From UBA3537 sp045561735 (GTDB taxonomy: Bacteria > Bacteroidota > Bacteroidia > Flavobacteriales > Flavobacteriaceae), in the NCBI GenBank assembly GCA_045561735.1, contig JBJKXC010000012.1:1-47099 (forward strand): a DNA stretch of 47,099 bases. Reading direction: 5' to 3'. Below the pieces are notes generated by a model that was given only the letters and a program-made list of their open reading frames with translations, was not told the DNA's origin and ran no database searches. The translations under genes were made by a program, and so were the position numbers. How positions within the stretch are numbered: position 1 is the stretch's first letter; every line of letters starts with the position of its first letter. Shown here in pieces: positions 1-9,186 of the stretch.

Positions 1-262
1 GCTCAGGACTCTTTTCAGAAACAACAAGATCTACAGACCAATCTGCAATATTGCCAAAGGCACCATTTGAATTCCCATTACCACCTCTGGAAGCACCACG
101 TGCAGAAGACGCATACATTCTTCCAGCAGCAACATCTTGGTTACCGTTTTCAACAAAGACTAGCGCAGGCTTTTTATCGCGGTCATCCAAAATATTTTGG
201 CTGTTGGAAAAATTAAAGCATAGGGTAATTAGGGCAACGATAAGTAATTTTATATTTTTCAT
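1..262 (-). CDS. Secreted protein of unknown function, N-terminal part (runs off left edge)
   Basis: This is the first 87 codons of a minus-strand gene whose 3' part lies beyond base 1. The translation begins MKNIKLLIVALITLCFNFS and has a clear Sec signal peptide that probably ends after SNSQ. A Gly/Ser/Asn-rich stretch follows, around residues 50-70 (ARGASRGGNGNSNGAFGN). No catalytic motif is visible in the part present and I do not recognise the family. The ATG at 262 overlaps the TGA of the upstream gene (ATGA), so the two are probably translationally coupled and co-transcribed. The neighbour has a T9SS sorting domain, so an envelope or exported role is a reasonable inference. The C-terminus cannot be judged. 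Confidence 0.75.
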   Translation of the reverse strand, partial: MKNIKLLIVALITLCFNFSNSQNILDDRDKKPALVFVENGNQDVAAGRMYASSARGASRGGNGNSNGAFGNIADWSVDLVVSEKSPE

Positions 263-963
263 TTTTTAAGTATTTTAAAATTGGTTTGATTTTTATTTTC
301 GTCTTCTACTATTAGTATGTAAACGCCTCGATCTAATCTATTTAAATGAATAGTGCTTAAATTGGAAGAAAGCACTAATTGACCAATAGAGTTATAAAGA
401 TGACTGGTTGAATTTTCTAACCCCATGATATTTAATGTAGAAGATACAGGATTTGGATAAACAGCAATGCCAGAGCTATAATTTTCATCAATGGACAGAG
501 TGTTTAATCCCCCAGCAGTTAACTTACTCATTGGAACTGAGCCATCAAAATTATAAGTGACAGTGTAGTCTTCAGCATCCTGATCAGGAAATTCTGACCA
601 AGTGGAAGATGTATCATCATAAACAAATAAAGCTGTATCGTGATTTACACCATTCATTATGGCATCATCATAGTTATAGACGATAGTACCTGAAAAAGTT
701 GTGAGTGCTTCTTCAAAACCAAAAACTTTACTCATTGTTTCTGTGTTATTTAAAGTTTCCGCTGAATTAGTTAAGGAAACTTGACTTGTATTATCTCCAC
801 TCAATATGTACTGCGAATCAGGTGACAATTCCATCCCAACCATATTTAATGTAGCTCCTTGAGATATAATCAAAGAGTTACCCGAACTGATTGTCAGTGG
901 ATATGAATCTTGAGCAGTTAAAAAGAGTGGAAACATTAATAAAAAAGTAATATATTTTATCAT
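259..963 (-). CDS. T9SS-sorted secreted protein of unknown function
   Basis: This 234-residue protein has a signal peptide (MIKYITFLLMFPLFLTAQ) and a middle region of about 140 residues with no recognised motif, rich in Ser, Thr, Asn and Asp. It ends in a type A T9SS sorting domain of about 65 residues that opens with VYPNPVSSTLNI and contains NRLDRGVYIL near the end. That tail directs Bacteroidota proteins through the outer membrane for surface anchoring or release. The gene is divergent from the mannan PUL, with about 154 bp between the starts, and is coupled by ATGA overlap to the next minus-strand gene. The middle region (GNSLIISQGATLNMVG) resembles short beta-rich passages common in T9SS cargo, but no function can be assigned. 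Confidence 0.8.
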   Translation of the reverse strand: MIKYITFLLMFPLFLTAQDSYPLTISSGNSLIISQGATLNMVGMELSPDSQYILSGDNTSQVSLTNSAETLNNTETMSKVFGFEEALTTFSGTIVYNYDDAIMNGVNHDTALFVYDDTSSTWSEFPDQDAEDYTVTYNFDGSVPMSKLTAGGLNTLSIDENYSSGIAVYPNPVSSTLNIMGLENSTSHLYNSIGQLVLSSNLSTIHLNRLDRGVYILIVEDENKNQTNFKILKK

Positions 964-1117
964 TTATTTAAAGTTTGAAAGCTAAGATTACAGAAAATGT
1001 AATTTTTGGCTAATTATTTTATAAATATAAAAAAAAAATAGTTAGTTTTACTTAGCTTGCAAAAAAATTAAAAATCACTATCGAACACAACATAAACACA
1101 ACAAAAAAATACTAAAC

Positions 1118-4100
1118 TTGATTAATTTTTTAAAATACAAACTGCCCTTTTTTCTTGTATTATCATTTTTTTTTGCACAATCTCAGAATTTTATAGTTCA
1201 AGGAACTATTGAGGATTCTAATGGAGTTCCTGTAGCTGGAGCTAATATCATAGAGAAGGAAAATCCACTTAATGGTTCAGTTACTGACTTTGATGGTAAA
1301 TTTTCAATTCGGGTCTCTAGTACTTCAAGTTTAGAAATAAGTTACGTTGGATACGAGACAAAGGAAGTTTATGTTGATGGTAGAAATGAAATTAAAATCA
1401 CTATTGAGGAAGATCTTAAAAGCCTGGATGAGGTTACTATTGTTGCTTATGGTAAACAGAAAAAATCAAGTGTAGTTGCAGCTGTAACGACAATTAATCC
1501 TTCAGAGCTAAAGTTGCCTACAAGTAACCTTACAACTTCATTTGCAGGTAGAATCGCGGGTGTAATTGCATACCAGAGGAGTGGAGAACCTGGCCGAGAT
1601 AATGCAGAGTTTTTTATCCGCGGGGTCAGTACTTTTGGATACGCTAGATCCCCACTTATTTTAATAGACGGAATTGAAACTACATCTACAGATTTGGCAA
1701 GATTACAGCCAGATGATATTGCAAGTTTTTCTATCATGAAAGATGCTACCGCAACTTCATTGTTCGGAGCAAGAGGTGCAAACGGTGTGATCCTAGTCAC
1801 AACAAAGGAAGGTAAAGAAGGTGTGGTTAAAATTAATGTTAGGTATGAAAAATCTTATTCAGCCGCAACAAAGTCTTTGAGTATTGCCGACCCTATAACT
1901 TATATGAGACTTCACAATGAAGCCCAAACTACAAGAAATCCACTTAGTGGACGTATATATTCCTTAGAAAAAATATTAATTTCACAGGATCCAAATAGAA
2001 ATAAAATGGCTTATCCAACTGTAAACTGGTTTGATGAGCTATTAGATGATTATACTTTGAATAGCCGTTTTAATTTTAGCCTTAGTGGTGGTGGGAAAAT
2101 TGCAAGATATTATCTAGCATCAACTGTAAATACGGATAATGGAAATTTGAAAGTAGACTCAAGAAATAACTTTAATAATAACATAAATTTTAAAAGAGTT
2201 TCTTTGCGATCTAATATAAATGTTAATCTCACAAAATCTACTACAGTTGCATTAAAGTTTAATGGTAATTTTGATGATTATAATGGTCCTCTAGATGGGG
2301 GTGCAGAGGTCTATCAAAAAGCTATGAAGGCAAACCCTGTATTGTATCCAAAGTTTTATGAACCTGATGCTCAATTTCAAAACTCAAATCATATTTTATT
2401 TGGAAATGCCGGTCAATTTGGAGATTATTTAAATCCATATGCAGATTTAATGCGAGGCTACAAAGACGAGAGTTACAATAATTTTTTAGCAACTGTAGAG
2501 ATTAAACAAGATTTGGGTTTCATTGCAGAAGGATTGAGATTTAGAATCCTTGGAAATACCTCTAGATATTCTTTTTACAATTTAGAAAGAAAATACAATC
2601 CTTTTTATTATGCTCTAGGTAATTATGATTTTCAAAACGATTTGTACACCCTAACAGCACTAAATCCAAATCAAGGTACTGAATATCTAAATTACAATGA
2701 AGGGAGTAAAATCATTACAAATTCTACCTATTTTGAAGGTGCACTTAATTATAGTAAAACTTTTAAACAAAGGCATGAAATCACAGCAATGTTGATTGGG
2801 ATTATGCGTGAATTAAAATATGCTAATGCAGGCAACCTTCAGGAATCATTGCCTTACAGAAATTTAGGTCTTTCAGGAAGGTTTACTTATGCATATGATG
2901 ACAGATATTTTTCAGAATTTAATTTTGGATATAATGGATCAGAAAGATTTGCAAAATCACAAAGGTTTGGATTTTTTCCATCCTTTGGACTTGGTTGGTT
3001 GGCTTCTAATGAAAAATTCATGGAACCTTTTACAGACATATTGGATAATCTAAAATTCAAGGCAACTTATGGATTGGTTGGAAATGATCAAATTGGAAGT
3101 GCAAGCGATAGATTCTTTTATATTTCACAAGTAAATCTTAACGATGGCTCAATGGGATCTCCTTTTGGTCAAGAATTTGGAAATTACATCAATGGAATTA
3201 GTATTGATAGATATGCAAATGATCAAATTACATGGGAAAAAGCCAGAATGTTGAATATTGGAATTGAGATCGGTTTATTTAATAAAATTGATGTTCAGGC
3301 AGATTATTTCACTGAATACAGGTCGAATATATTAATGGATAGAGCTCAAATACCAGCTAGTATGGGATTACAATCTCCACTAAGAGCAAATGTAGGTGAG
3401 GCTTCTTCAAATGGGTATGAAATTACATTAGATTACAATGACCAACTAAGCAAGGACCTATTTATTGGTTTTAGAGGAAACTTTTCATACGCCGATAGCA
3501 GATTCGAGGTGTTTGAAGAGTTAGACTATCAATCTGCTGGCTTACCATGGCGATCAAGAATAGGATTAAACTTATCACAGCCCTATGGGTATATTGCCGA
3601 AAGACTTTTTATTGATGAAGCTGATGTCGCCAATTCCCCTTTACAAACTTTTGGAGAATACATGGCAGGTGACATAAAATATAAAGACATCAATAATGAT
3701 GGAATAATTGACATTAATGATGAAGTTCCAATAGGATACCCTACAACTCCAAAAATAATTTATGGATTCGGGCTTTCATCCAAATATAAACATTTTGATT
3801 TTTCATTTTTCTTTCAAGGTTCTGCGAAATCATCATTCTTTATTGATGCCTATAATTCCTCTCCGTTCATAGATACTTATGGAGGAGCAATCGGGAATAA
3901 TGCACTCTTAAATGCTTGGGCTAACGACCATTGGTCAGAAAATGATAGAAATTTATATGCTGCATGGCCCAGGCTCTCAAGCCAATTAATTGATAATAAC
4001 AATAGAAATAGTACATGGTGGCTTAGAGATGGTACTTTTTTGAGATTAAAATCCGTTGAAATTGGTTATTCAATAGAAGACAAAGCAGCTTCAAAATTAG

Positions 4101-4246
4101 GCTTGACTTCTGCTAGATTTTATATTACTGGGACCAATCTGCTAACATTTAGTAAATTTAAGTTGTGGGATGTTGAAATGGGTGGAAATGGATTAGGGTA
4201 TCCGATACAACTAGGGTATAATTTTGGAATCAATTTAAACTTATAG
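1118..4246 (+). CDS. SusC/RagA-family TonB-dependent outer-membrane transporter
   Basis: This is the outer-membrane glycan importer of the PUL, 1042 residues and normal length for SusC. Residues 1-23 form a signal peptide ending FFFAQSQ. A carboxypeptidase-regulatory-like beta-sandwich (about 26-105, GTIEDSNGVPVAGANI) follows. Next comes the plug (about 115-235) with the SusC signature around GRIAGVIAYQRSGEPGRD and LFGARGANGVILVTTKEG, then a long beta-barrel ending GYPIQLGYNFGINLNL. The start codon is TTG. No in-frame ATG lies upstream nearby and the signal peptide begins exactly at the TTG. SusD follows after 4 bp, so the pair forms the usual SusCD complex. It heads a seven-gene operon with three GH92 enzymes, which points to import of mannose-rich oligosaccharides. 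That substrate is inference from context. Confidence 0.95.
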   Translation: MINFLKYKLPFFLVLSFFFAQSQNFIVQGTIEDSNGVPVAGANIIEKENPLNGSVTDFDGKFSIRVSSTSSLEISYVGYETKEVYVDGRNEIKITIEEDLKSLDEVTIVAYGKQKKSSVVAAVTTINPSELKLPTSNLTTSFAGRIAGVIAYQRSGEPGRDNAEFFIRGVSTFGYARSPLILIDGIETTSTDLARLQPDDIASFSIMKDATATSLFGARGANGVILVTTKEGKEGVVKINVRYEKSYSAATKSLSIADPITYMRLHNEAQTTRNPLSGRIYSLEKILISQDPNRNKMAYPTVNWFDELLDDYTLNSRFNFSLSGGGKIARYYLASTVNTDNGNLKVDSRNNFNNNINFKRVSLRSNINVNLTKSTTVALKFNGNFDDYNGPLDGGAEVYQKAMKANPVLYPKFYEPDAQFQNSNHILFGNAGQFGDYLNPYADLMRGYKDESYNNFLATVEIKQDLGFIAEGLRFRILGNTSRYSFYNLERKYNPFYYALGNYDFQNDLYTLTALNPNQGTEYLNYNEGSKIITNSTYFEGALNYSKTFKQRHEITAMLIGIMRELKYANAGNLQESLPYRNLGLSGRFTYAYDDRYFSEFNFGYNGSERFAKSQRFGFFPSFGLGWLASNEKFMEPFTDILDNLKFKATYGLVGNDQIGSASDRFFYISQVNLNDGSMGSPFGQEFGNYINGISIDRYANDQITWEKARMLNIGIEIGLFNKIDVQADYFTEYRSNILMDRAQIPASMGLQSPLRANVGEASSNGYEITLDYNDQLSKDLFIGFRGNFSYADSRFEVFEELDYQSAGLPWRSRIGLNLSQPYGYIAERLFIDEADVANSPLQTFGEYMAGDIKYKDINNDGIIDINDEVPIGYPTTPKIIYGFGLSSKYKHFDFSFFFQGSAKSSFFIDAYNSSPFIDTYGGAIGNNALLNAWANDHWSENDRNLYAAWPRLSSQLIDNNNRNSTWWLRDGTFLRLKSVEIGYSIEDKAASKLGLTSARFYITGTNLLTFSKFKLWDVEMGGNGLGYPIQLGYNFGINLNL

Positions 4247-4250
4247 ATAT

Positions 4251-6194
4251 ATGAAAAAGTATGTCATAATATTATTTATAATATCTACTTCATGCGAGAA
4301 AGACTACTTGGATGTTGTACCTGATAATATAGCTACAATTGACCTAGCATTTAATACTAGATCTACTGCTGAAAATTTTCTTTCAACTTGCTATACATAT
4401 ATCCCCGAACATGCGAATGTTGAACAAAACTTCTCCCTATTGGCCGGGGACGAAATTTGGTATTATGCAGAAAATGATTTCTACATGAACAATGAAACAA
4501 GTTTTAGATTGGCAAAAGGAATGCAGAATTCTGCAAGCCCATATCTTAATTATTGGGAAGGTGGTAGAGGTGCGCCACACAGTTTGTTCAACGCCTTGAG
4601 AGATTGTAATATTTTTCTAGAAAATTTGGTAGAGGTACCAGGGCTTGAGGAAGATGAAAGATTAAAATGGCTTGATGAGGTTAAAGTTCTTAAGACATTT
4701 TATCACTTTTGGCTAATGCAAATGTATGGCCCTATACCAATTATTGACCAAAATATCCCTGTTGGAGCAAGCCCTGAAGAAACAAATGTAAGAAGAGAAT
4801 CCATCGATGATGTAGTTAGCTATCTTGTCCAAATTCTTGATGAAGTCATTGAAGCTGAAAATCTACCCGGCTTAATAAATTATATATACACTGATATGGG
4901 TAGAATAACCATGCCAATTGCTAAAGCATTAAAAGCCAAAATATTAGTATTATCCGCAAGTCCCATTTTTAATGGTAATACTGACCTGAGTGAGCTCACA
5001 GATAATTTAGGAAATAAACTTGTTAGTCAAGTATATGACCCTCAAAAATGGGTGTACGCTAGAGATGCACTTTTTGAGGCAATTGAAAGCGCACATTTAA
5101 ATGGTCATCAACTTTATGAGTTTAATCAACAAATTCCAATCATCGGTGGTATTAATGAAGAAATTACTAAAGAGTTAAGTCTAAGAGCAGCCATAACAGA
5201 ACCTTTCAACACAGAAATTATATGGGCATTTGCTCCAGAGTGGACTGGAGATTTACAAATGTGGTGTCAACCACGATGGACTGCGGATCACTCAGCATTA
5301 TTTGGTTATACTAAAAAATCACACGCCCCAACATTAAATATGGTTGAAACATTTTACACAAATAATGGCGTACCTATTGATGAAGATATCACTTGGGATT
5401 ATGGCAATAGATATGATGTAATCCAAACGCCTCTTTTTGATTCAAATAATGAAAATTTTCATGAATTTTATATTGAGGATGATTATTACACTGCTAAACT
5501 ACACACCTACAGAGAACCTAGATTTTATTCATCAATTGGATTTGATGGTGGTAAATGGTTTTCTCTAGAAACAGAAAATATAAATTTCATTCCTCACTTG
5601 AATGCCAAAGCCGGAGCTGCTTCAGGCAAACAAGGTTTTGAAATATATTCTATAACTGGGTTTTTTGCAAAAAAATTAGTCCACTATGAAAATATAATAT
5701 CATTACAAGGTTCTACTATAAAGGGATATTCCTTTCCTATTATTAGACTTTCAGATTTATATTTAATGTATTCAGAGGCATTAAATGAAACAAAAGCTGC
5801 TCCAGATGCTGAAGTTTATGAATACATCCAAAGAGTTAGGACAAGAGCGGGACTAGATGCTGGCGGCGACATCTTGAACACCTGGCAGATGTATTCTACT
5901 AACCCATCAAAGCCTATGACGAAAGACGGAATGAGAAAAATTATCCATCAAGAAAGAATGATTGAGCTTGCACTTGAAGGACATAGGTATTGGGATTTAA
6001 AACGATGGAAATTAGCAACAGAGTATTTCAATAAACCCATACAAGGATGGAATATTTTTAGATCTGACGTTGAAGGTTTTTATGAAGTTGAAAACATTTT
6101 TTACAGAAACTTTTCAACAAAAGATTATTTATGGCCAATTAGTCAAAATGAATTATTAAGAAATCCGAATCTAATACAAAACCCAGGTTGGTAA
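4251..6194 (+). CDS. SusD/RagB-family glycan-binding lipoprotein
   Basis: This surface lipoprotein caps SusC and binds the glycan. It has 647 residues, somewhat longer than a typical SusD. A lipoprotein signal ends in the lipobox STSC with Cys at about residue 15. SusD hallmarks include the early DYLDVVPDN, the TPR-like helical region (NALRDCNIFLENL, KTFYHFWLMQMYGPIPI), and the C-terminal block with IQRVRTRAGL, ERMIELALEGHRYWDLKRWK and LWPISQNELLRNPNLIQNPG. The gene lies 4 bp after susC and 13 bp before the next lipoprotein, in one operon. Ligand specificity cannot be read from the sequence. The GH92 genes downstream suggest alpha-mannosides. Confidence 0.95.
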   Translation: MKKYVIILFIISTSCEKDYLDVVPDNIATIDLAFNTRSTAENFLSTCYTYIPEHANVEQNFSLLAGDEIWYYAENDFYMNNETSFRLAKGMQNSASPYLNYWEGGRGAPHSLFNALRDCNIFLENLVEVPGLEEDERLKWLDEVKVLKTFYHFWLMQMYGPIPIIDQNIPVGASPEETNVRRESIDDVVSYLVQILDEVIEAENLPGLINYIYTDMGRITMPIAKALKAKILVLSASPIFNGNTDLSELTDNLGNKLVSQVYDPQKWVYARDALFEAIESAHLNGHQLYEFNQQIPIIGGINEEITKELSLRAAITEPFNTEIIWAFAPEWTGDLQMWCQPRWTADHSALFGYTKKSHAPTLNMVETFYTNNGVPIDEDITWDYGNRYDVIQTPLFDSNNENFHEFYIEDDYYTAKLHTYREPRFYSSIGFDGGKWFSLETENINFIPHLNAKAGAASGKQGFEIYSITGFFAKKLVHYENIISLQGSTIKGYSFPIIRLSDLYLMYSEALNETKAAPDAEVYEYIQRVRTRAGLDAGGDILNTWQMYSTNPSKPMTKDGMRKIIHQERMIELALEGHRYWDLKRWKLATEYFNKPIQGWNIFRSDVEGFYEVENIFYRNFSTKDYLWPISQNELLRNPNLIQNPGW

Positions 6195-6207
6195 AATTTT
6201 AATTATT

Positions 6208-7431
6208 ATGAAGCGAATTTTAAACTTTCTAATTAACAATCCTATTAATTATATTCATATTTTTTTTGTGGCTTTAGTTTTCAACTGTACTGAAGACAGT
6301 CACAGTGCATACGGAGGCGATTCAATTGCACCAGCTAAAGTAGTAGTGAATTCAATTGAAAACACTCCTGGTGGGGCAATTATCAGATTTACACCGCCAA
6401 ATGATCCCGATTTATTGTACGTAAAAGGAAAATATAGAGATGAAAATGACATACTAAAAGAAGTCATTGTATCGTCTTACATTGACAGTTTAAATATTCT
6501 TGGGTTTGGACAAACAGGAGATTATCCTGTTGATGTAACCGCGATCGATACTGGTAATAATGAATCTGAAGCAGAAAGAGTATTCATTTCTCCTTTAGAA
6601 GCACCAATTCATGCCATATTAGAATCGATTGAGGGGGTACAAGACTTTGGAGGTGTTAATATTTCTTATATTAATCCAACAAGAGCTGAGGTATCCTTGA
6701 ATATGTCAGTTGAAGAAGAAAATGGCGAAATTGCATTCAAAGAATCATTTTTCACAAGCCAAGCTAACAGTTCATACAGTTTTCGAGGCTACGATTCTGA
6801 ACCAACAGTTTTTGTAATATACGTTGAAGATAGATGGGGAAACCAAACTGTTAGGAAAAGTTTTGAAATCACACCACTTGAAGATGAATTTTTAGACAAG
6901 GGCTTCTTTTCAATTGTCTCTATGCCAGGAGATGAAAGTTTTAGTGAATATGGTTTTTCAGCAAATCAAATTTGGGATGGCTCTTGGAGCAATCAATGGA
7001 ACTGTGGCCACACTAATTTTTTATCGCTCCCACATCAATTAACATTAGACTTGGGTCAGACGGCTAATTTAAATAGATTTAAACTGTACCAAAGAGGAGG
7101 AAGTGAACTATACAAACATGGCAATCCTAAGGTTTTCAGGATGTATGGCAGAGCTAACCTAGACAATTTACCTATATATAACCCATCTGATCCTGGAGAT
7201 GGTTGGGTGTTTTTAGGAGAATTTGAATCATTTAAACCCTCTGGTTTACCCCCTGGATCTAATACAGACGAAGATTACCTATTTCAGGACAATGGAGAGG
7301 ATTTTGTGTTTAGTTTTGATTCACAACAACACGACATCCGATACATAAGACTTATTAACCTTGAATCATGGAATAACCAGACGGTTACAGTCATAGGTGA
7401 GTTGTCTTTCTGGGGGAGAATTATTCAATAA
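6208..7431 (+). CDS. PUL surface lipoprotein with DUF4959/DUF5126/DUF5000-type architecture
   Basis: This 407-residue predicted surface glycan-binding lipoprotein has its lipobox at ALVFNC (Cys about 27) after an unusually long N-terminal stretch. The order matches a common PUL protein: an N-terminal Ig/FN3-like domain (about 40-130, PAKVVVNSIENTPGGAIIRF), a second beta domain (about 130-225), and a C-terminal F5/8C-like domain (about 230-407). The last carries IWDGSW, LPHQLTLDLGQ, KVFRMYGRANL and RYIRLINLESWNN. The F5/8C fold is a beta-sandwich often used for carbohydrate binding. No catalytic residues are apparent. It lies between SusD and a related lipoprotein, spaced 13 and 9 bp. The likely role is glycan capture at the surface; the domain names are recalled from family patterns, not searched. 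Confidence 0.8.
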   Translation: MKRILNFLINNPINYIHIFFVALVFNCTEDSHSAYGGDSIAPAKVVVNSIENTPGGAIIRFTPPNDPDLLYVKGKYRDENDILKEVIVSSYIDSLNILGFGQTGDYPVDVTAIDTGNNESEAERVFISPLEAPIHAILESIEGVQDFGGVNISYINPTRAEVSLNMSVEEENGEIAFKESFFTSQANSSYSFRGYDSEPTVFVIYVEDRWGNQTVRKSFEITPLEDEFLDKGFFSIVSMPGDESFSEYGFSANQIWDGSWSNQWNCGHTNFLSLPHQLTLDLGQTANLNRFKLYQRGGSELYKHGNPKVFRMYGRANLDNLPIYNPSDPGDGWVFLGEFESFKPSGLPPGSNTDEDYLFQDNGEDFVFSFDSQQHDIRYIRLINLESWNNQTVTVIGELSFWGRIIQ

Positions 7432-7440
7432 CTAGAAGAT

Positions 7441-9186
7441 ATGAAATGCTTTAATTCTATAACGATTTTTTTAATTTGCCTAATTGCAACCACAACAAGT
7501 TGTAATGACATGGACAAAATTCATCAACAATATTTAGACGGTGAAATAATTTATTCTGGAAAATTAGATACACTTCTTATAAGACCAGGTATGTATAGAG
7601 CTCAATTAGAGGCATATACTCATTTATTAGGTAATTCAAATAAAGTGATAGTAGAATTTGACAACCGTACTGAAATTTATGATATCGAAAGTGATGTACC
7701 AGAAATTTATTCTGTTATAATTGAAAACCTAGATGAAGATTTTTATGAATTTGATGTAGTCACTCAAGATGGAGAAGGTAACCTGTCAATTCCTCAAACT
7801 GTTAGCGGATTTGCAGTTGGAGATAATTTTGTTGGTGATCAATCGCCTAGAGAAGTAAATGACTTTACTTTTGAGACGGATGGTAACTATGTAAACTTTT
7901 TTGGGAATGCGGAGTCTGAATTTGTTATTTTCACAACACTTGACTATGATAACGAAAATAATGAAGTTGTTAGAGATACTTTATTTTTTGAAGACGATAA
8001 GGTCAAGCTAATTGATTTTTTACCACTAGGTAATTTAACAACGCAGTCCTATATTCAATCGGGACTTAGAGGTATAGACACCATAGCATTGGAACCCGTT
8101 AGTTACAGTTTGCCCGACGTACCGTATTCTGAGTTGGAAAAAGATTTCATACAAATTGTAGATATAATTGGAGATAACAATGGTCAATTTGACGGAGCAA
8201 ATCCCCAGGAATTTCTTTTTGATGGAAATGGTAGTTGGGATGGCAATAATGAACAAACATATTTATCTCAACCGGGTGATATTCCACACCATTTTACAAT
8301 AGACTTGGGTGTGAATACTGTTTTAAGAAAAGTTAAATTAGAAATGCCCGATGCCCAAACTAATAATCAAAATAATGCCACTAGAGTTCAGATTTGGGGT
8401 AAAAGAACTCTTGGGTTTGAAAATACAAACTCAAGTACAGAAAGTGAATTAATTAATCTTGGCTGGACTCTTATGGAAGATGTAACGCTTGATGGTCAAA
8501 ATGAAAGTAATCATAATTTTTTAATCAGTCCAATATTTGATATTCGATATGTAAAATATAGAGTAGTTTCGACAGTTGGCAATGTTCATTCCCAGCTCAC
8601 AGAAATGACCTTTTATGGTCAGAATACTGAACCCATCACGCATGATAAATCTTTATTCTCAATGGTGTCGATGCCAAGTGACAATCCCGGTACATTTTAC
8701 AATGCTAGCCCAAGTAATTATTTATGGGATAATAACAGTTCTTGGTTAGGAAGTGATGCTTATGGGTATCATTCTGGGGAGAATGCAGTTCCGGGTCATT
8801 TTACGATAGATTTGGGAGTCGTTACTCAACTTAGAGGTGCTAGATTTCATTTTAGAGATCCTTCTAACTACTCAGGAAACAATCCAACAGAACTAGAAAT
8901 CTGGGGAAGGCTAGATTTGGTGGGTGCTACCATATTACCTAATTTTCAGTCTATTGGAAACAATGTGATTTCCGGCCCAACTAGTTCAAGCAGCTTAATT
9001 GACGCTGGCTGGATACTACTGTCTTCAGAAAATATTGAAGGAGCAAACCTTCAATCCACTGAATATGAAGTCCAGTCAAATCAAATGGTTCGGTATTTAA
9101 AAATCCGGTATGTTAGCACCGTTGCTGGTAGTGGATGTCAATTTATTGAAGTTAATTTTGAGGGGAATGGTGCAATTATTGAATAA
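7441..9186 (+). CDS. PUL surface lipoprotein, DUF4998-like domain plus two F5/8C-like domains
   Basis: This 581-residue lipoprotein has its lipobox at TTTSC (Cys about 21). The N-terminal part (about 22-230) begins YLDGEIIYSGKLDTLLIRPG, typical of the DUF4998 family found next to SusD. Two related F5/8C-like beta-sandwiches follow, roughly 235-395 and 400-581. Each has a W-D-x-N-x-S-W segment (GSWDGNNEQ, SSWLGSDAY), a GHFTIDLG or HHFTIDLG strand, an EIWG/QIWG strand and a closing RYVKYR or RYLKIR strand. The duplication suggests two sugar-binding modules. The next gene's ATG overlaps its 3' end by 20 bp, indicating translational coupling to the first GH92. It probably acts as a second surface glycan-binding protein of the mannan PUL. 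Confidence 0.8.
   Translation: MKCFNSITIFLICLIATTTSCNDMDKIHQQYLDGEIIYSGKLDTLLIRPGMYRAQLEAYTHLLGNSNKVIVEFDNRTEIYDIESDVPEIYSVIIENLDEDFYEFDVVTQDGEGNLSIPQTVSGFAVGDNFVGDQSPREVNDFTFETDGNYVNFFGNAESEFVIFTTLDYDNENNEVVRDTLFFEDDKVKLIDFLPLGNLTTQSYIQSGLRGIDTIALEPVSYSLPDVPYSELEKDFIQIVDIIGDNNGQFDGANPQEFLFDGNGSWDGNNEQTYLSQPGDIPHHFTIDLGVNTVLRKVKLEMPDAQTNNQNNATRVQIWGKRTLGFENTNSSTESELINLGWTLMEDVTLDGQNESNHNFLISPIFDIRYVKYRVVSTVGNVHSQLTEMTFYGQNTEPITHDKSLFSMVSMPSDNPGTFYNASPSNYLWDNNSSWLGSDAYGYHSGENAVPGHFTIDLGVVTQLRGARFHFRDPSNYSGNNPTELEIWGRLDLVGATILPNFQSIGNNVISGPTSSSSLIDAGWILLSSENIEGANLQSTEYEVQSNQMVRYLKIRYVSTVAGSGCQFIEVNFEGNGAIIE

Noticed and set aside
1020..1117. Possible promoter of the PUL operon around TTAGTTTTACTTAGCTTGC
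   Set aside because: The candidate -7 is one base short of TAnnTTTG and no -33 partner is convincing.
1447..1800. 117-codon open frame on the minus strand within susC
   Set aside because: It lies fully inside the plug domain coding sequence of SusC, has no signal or family motif and is a shadow of the real gene.
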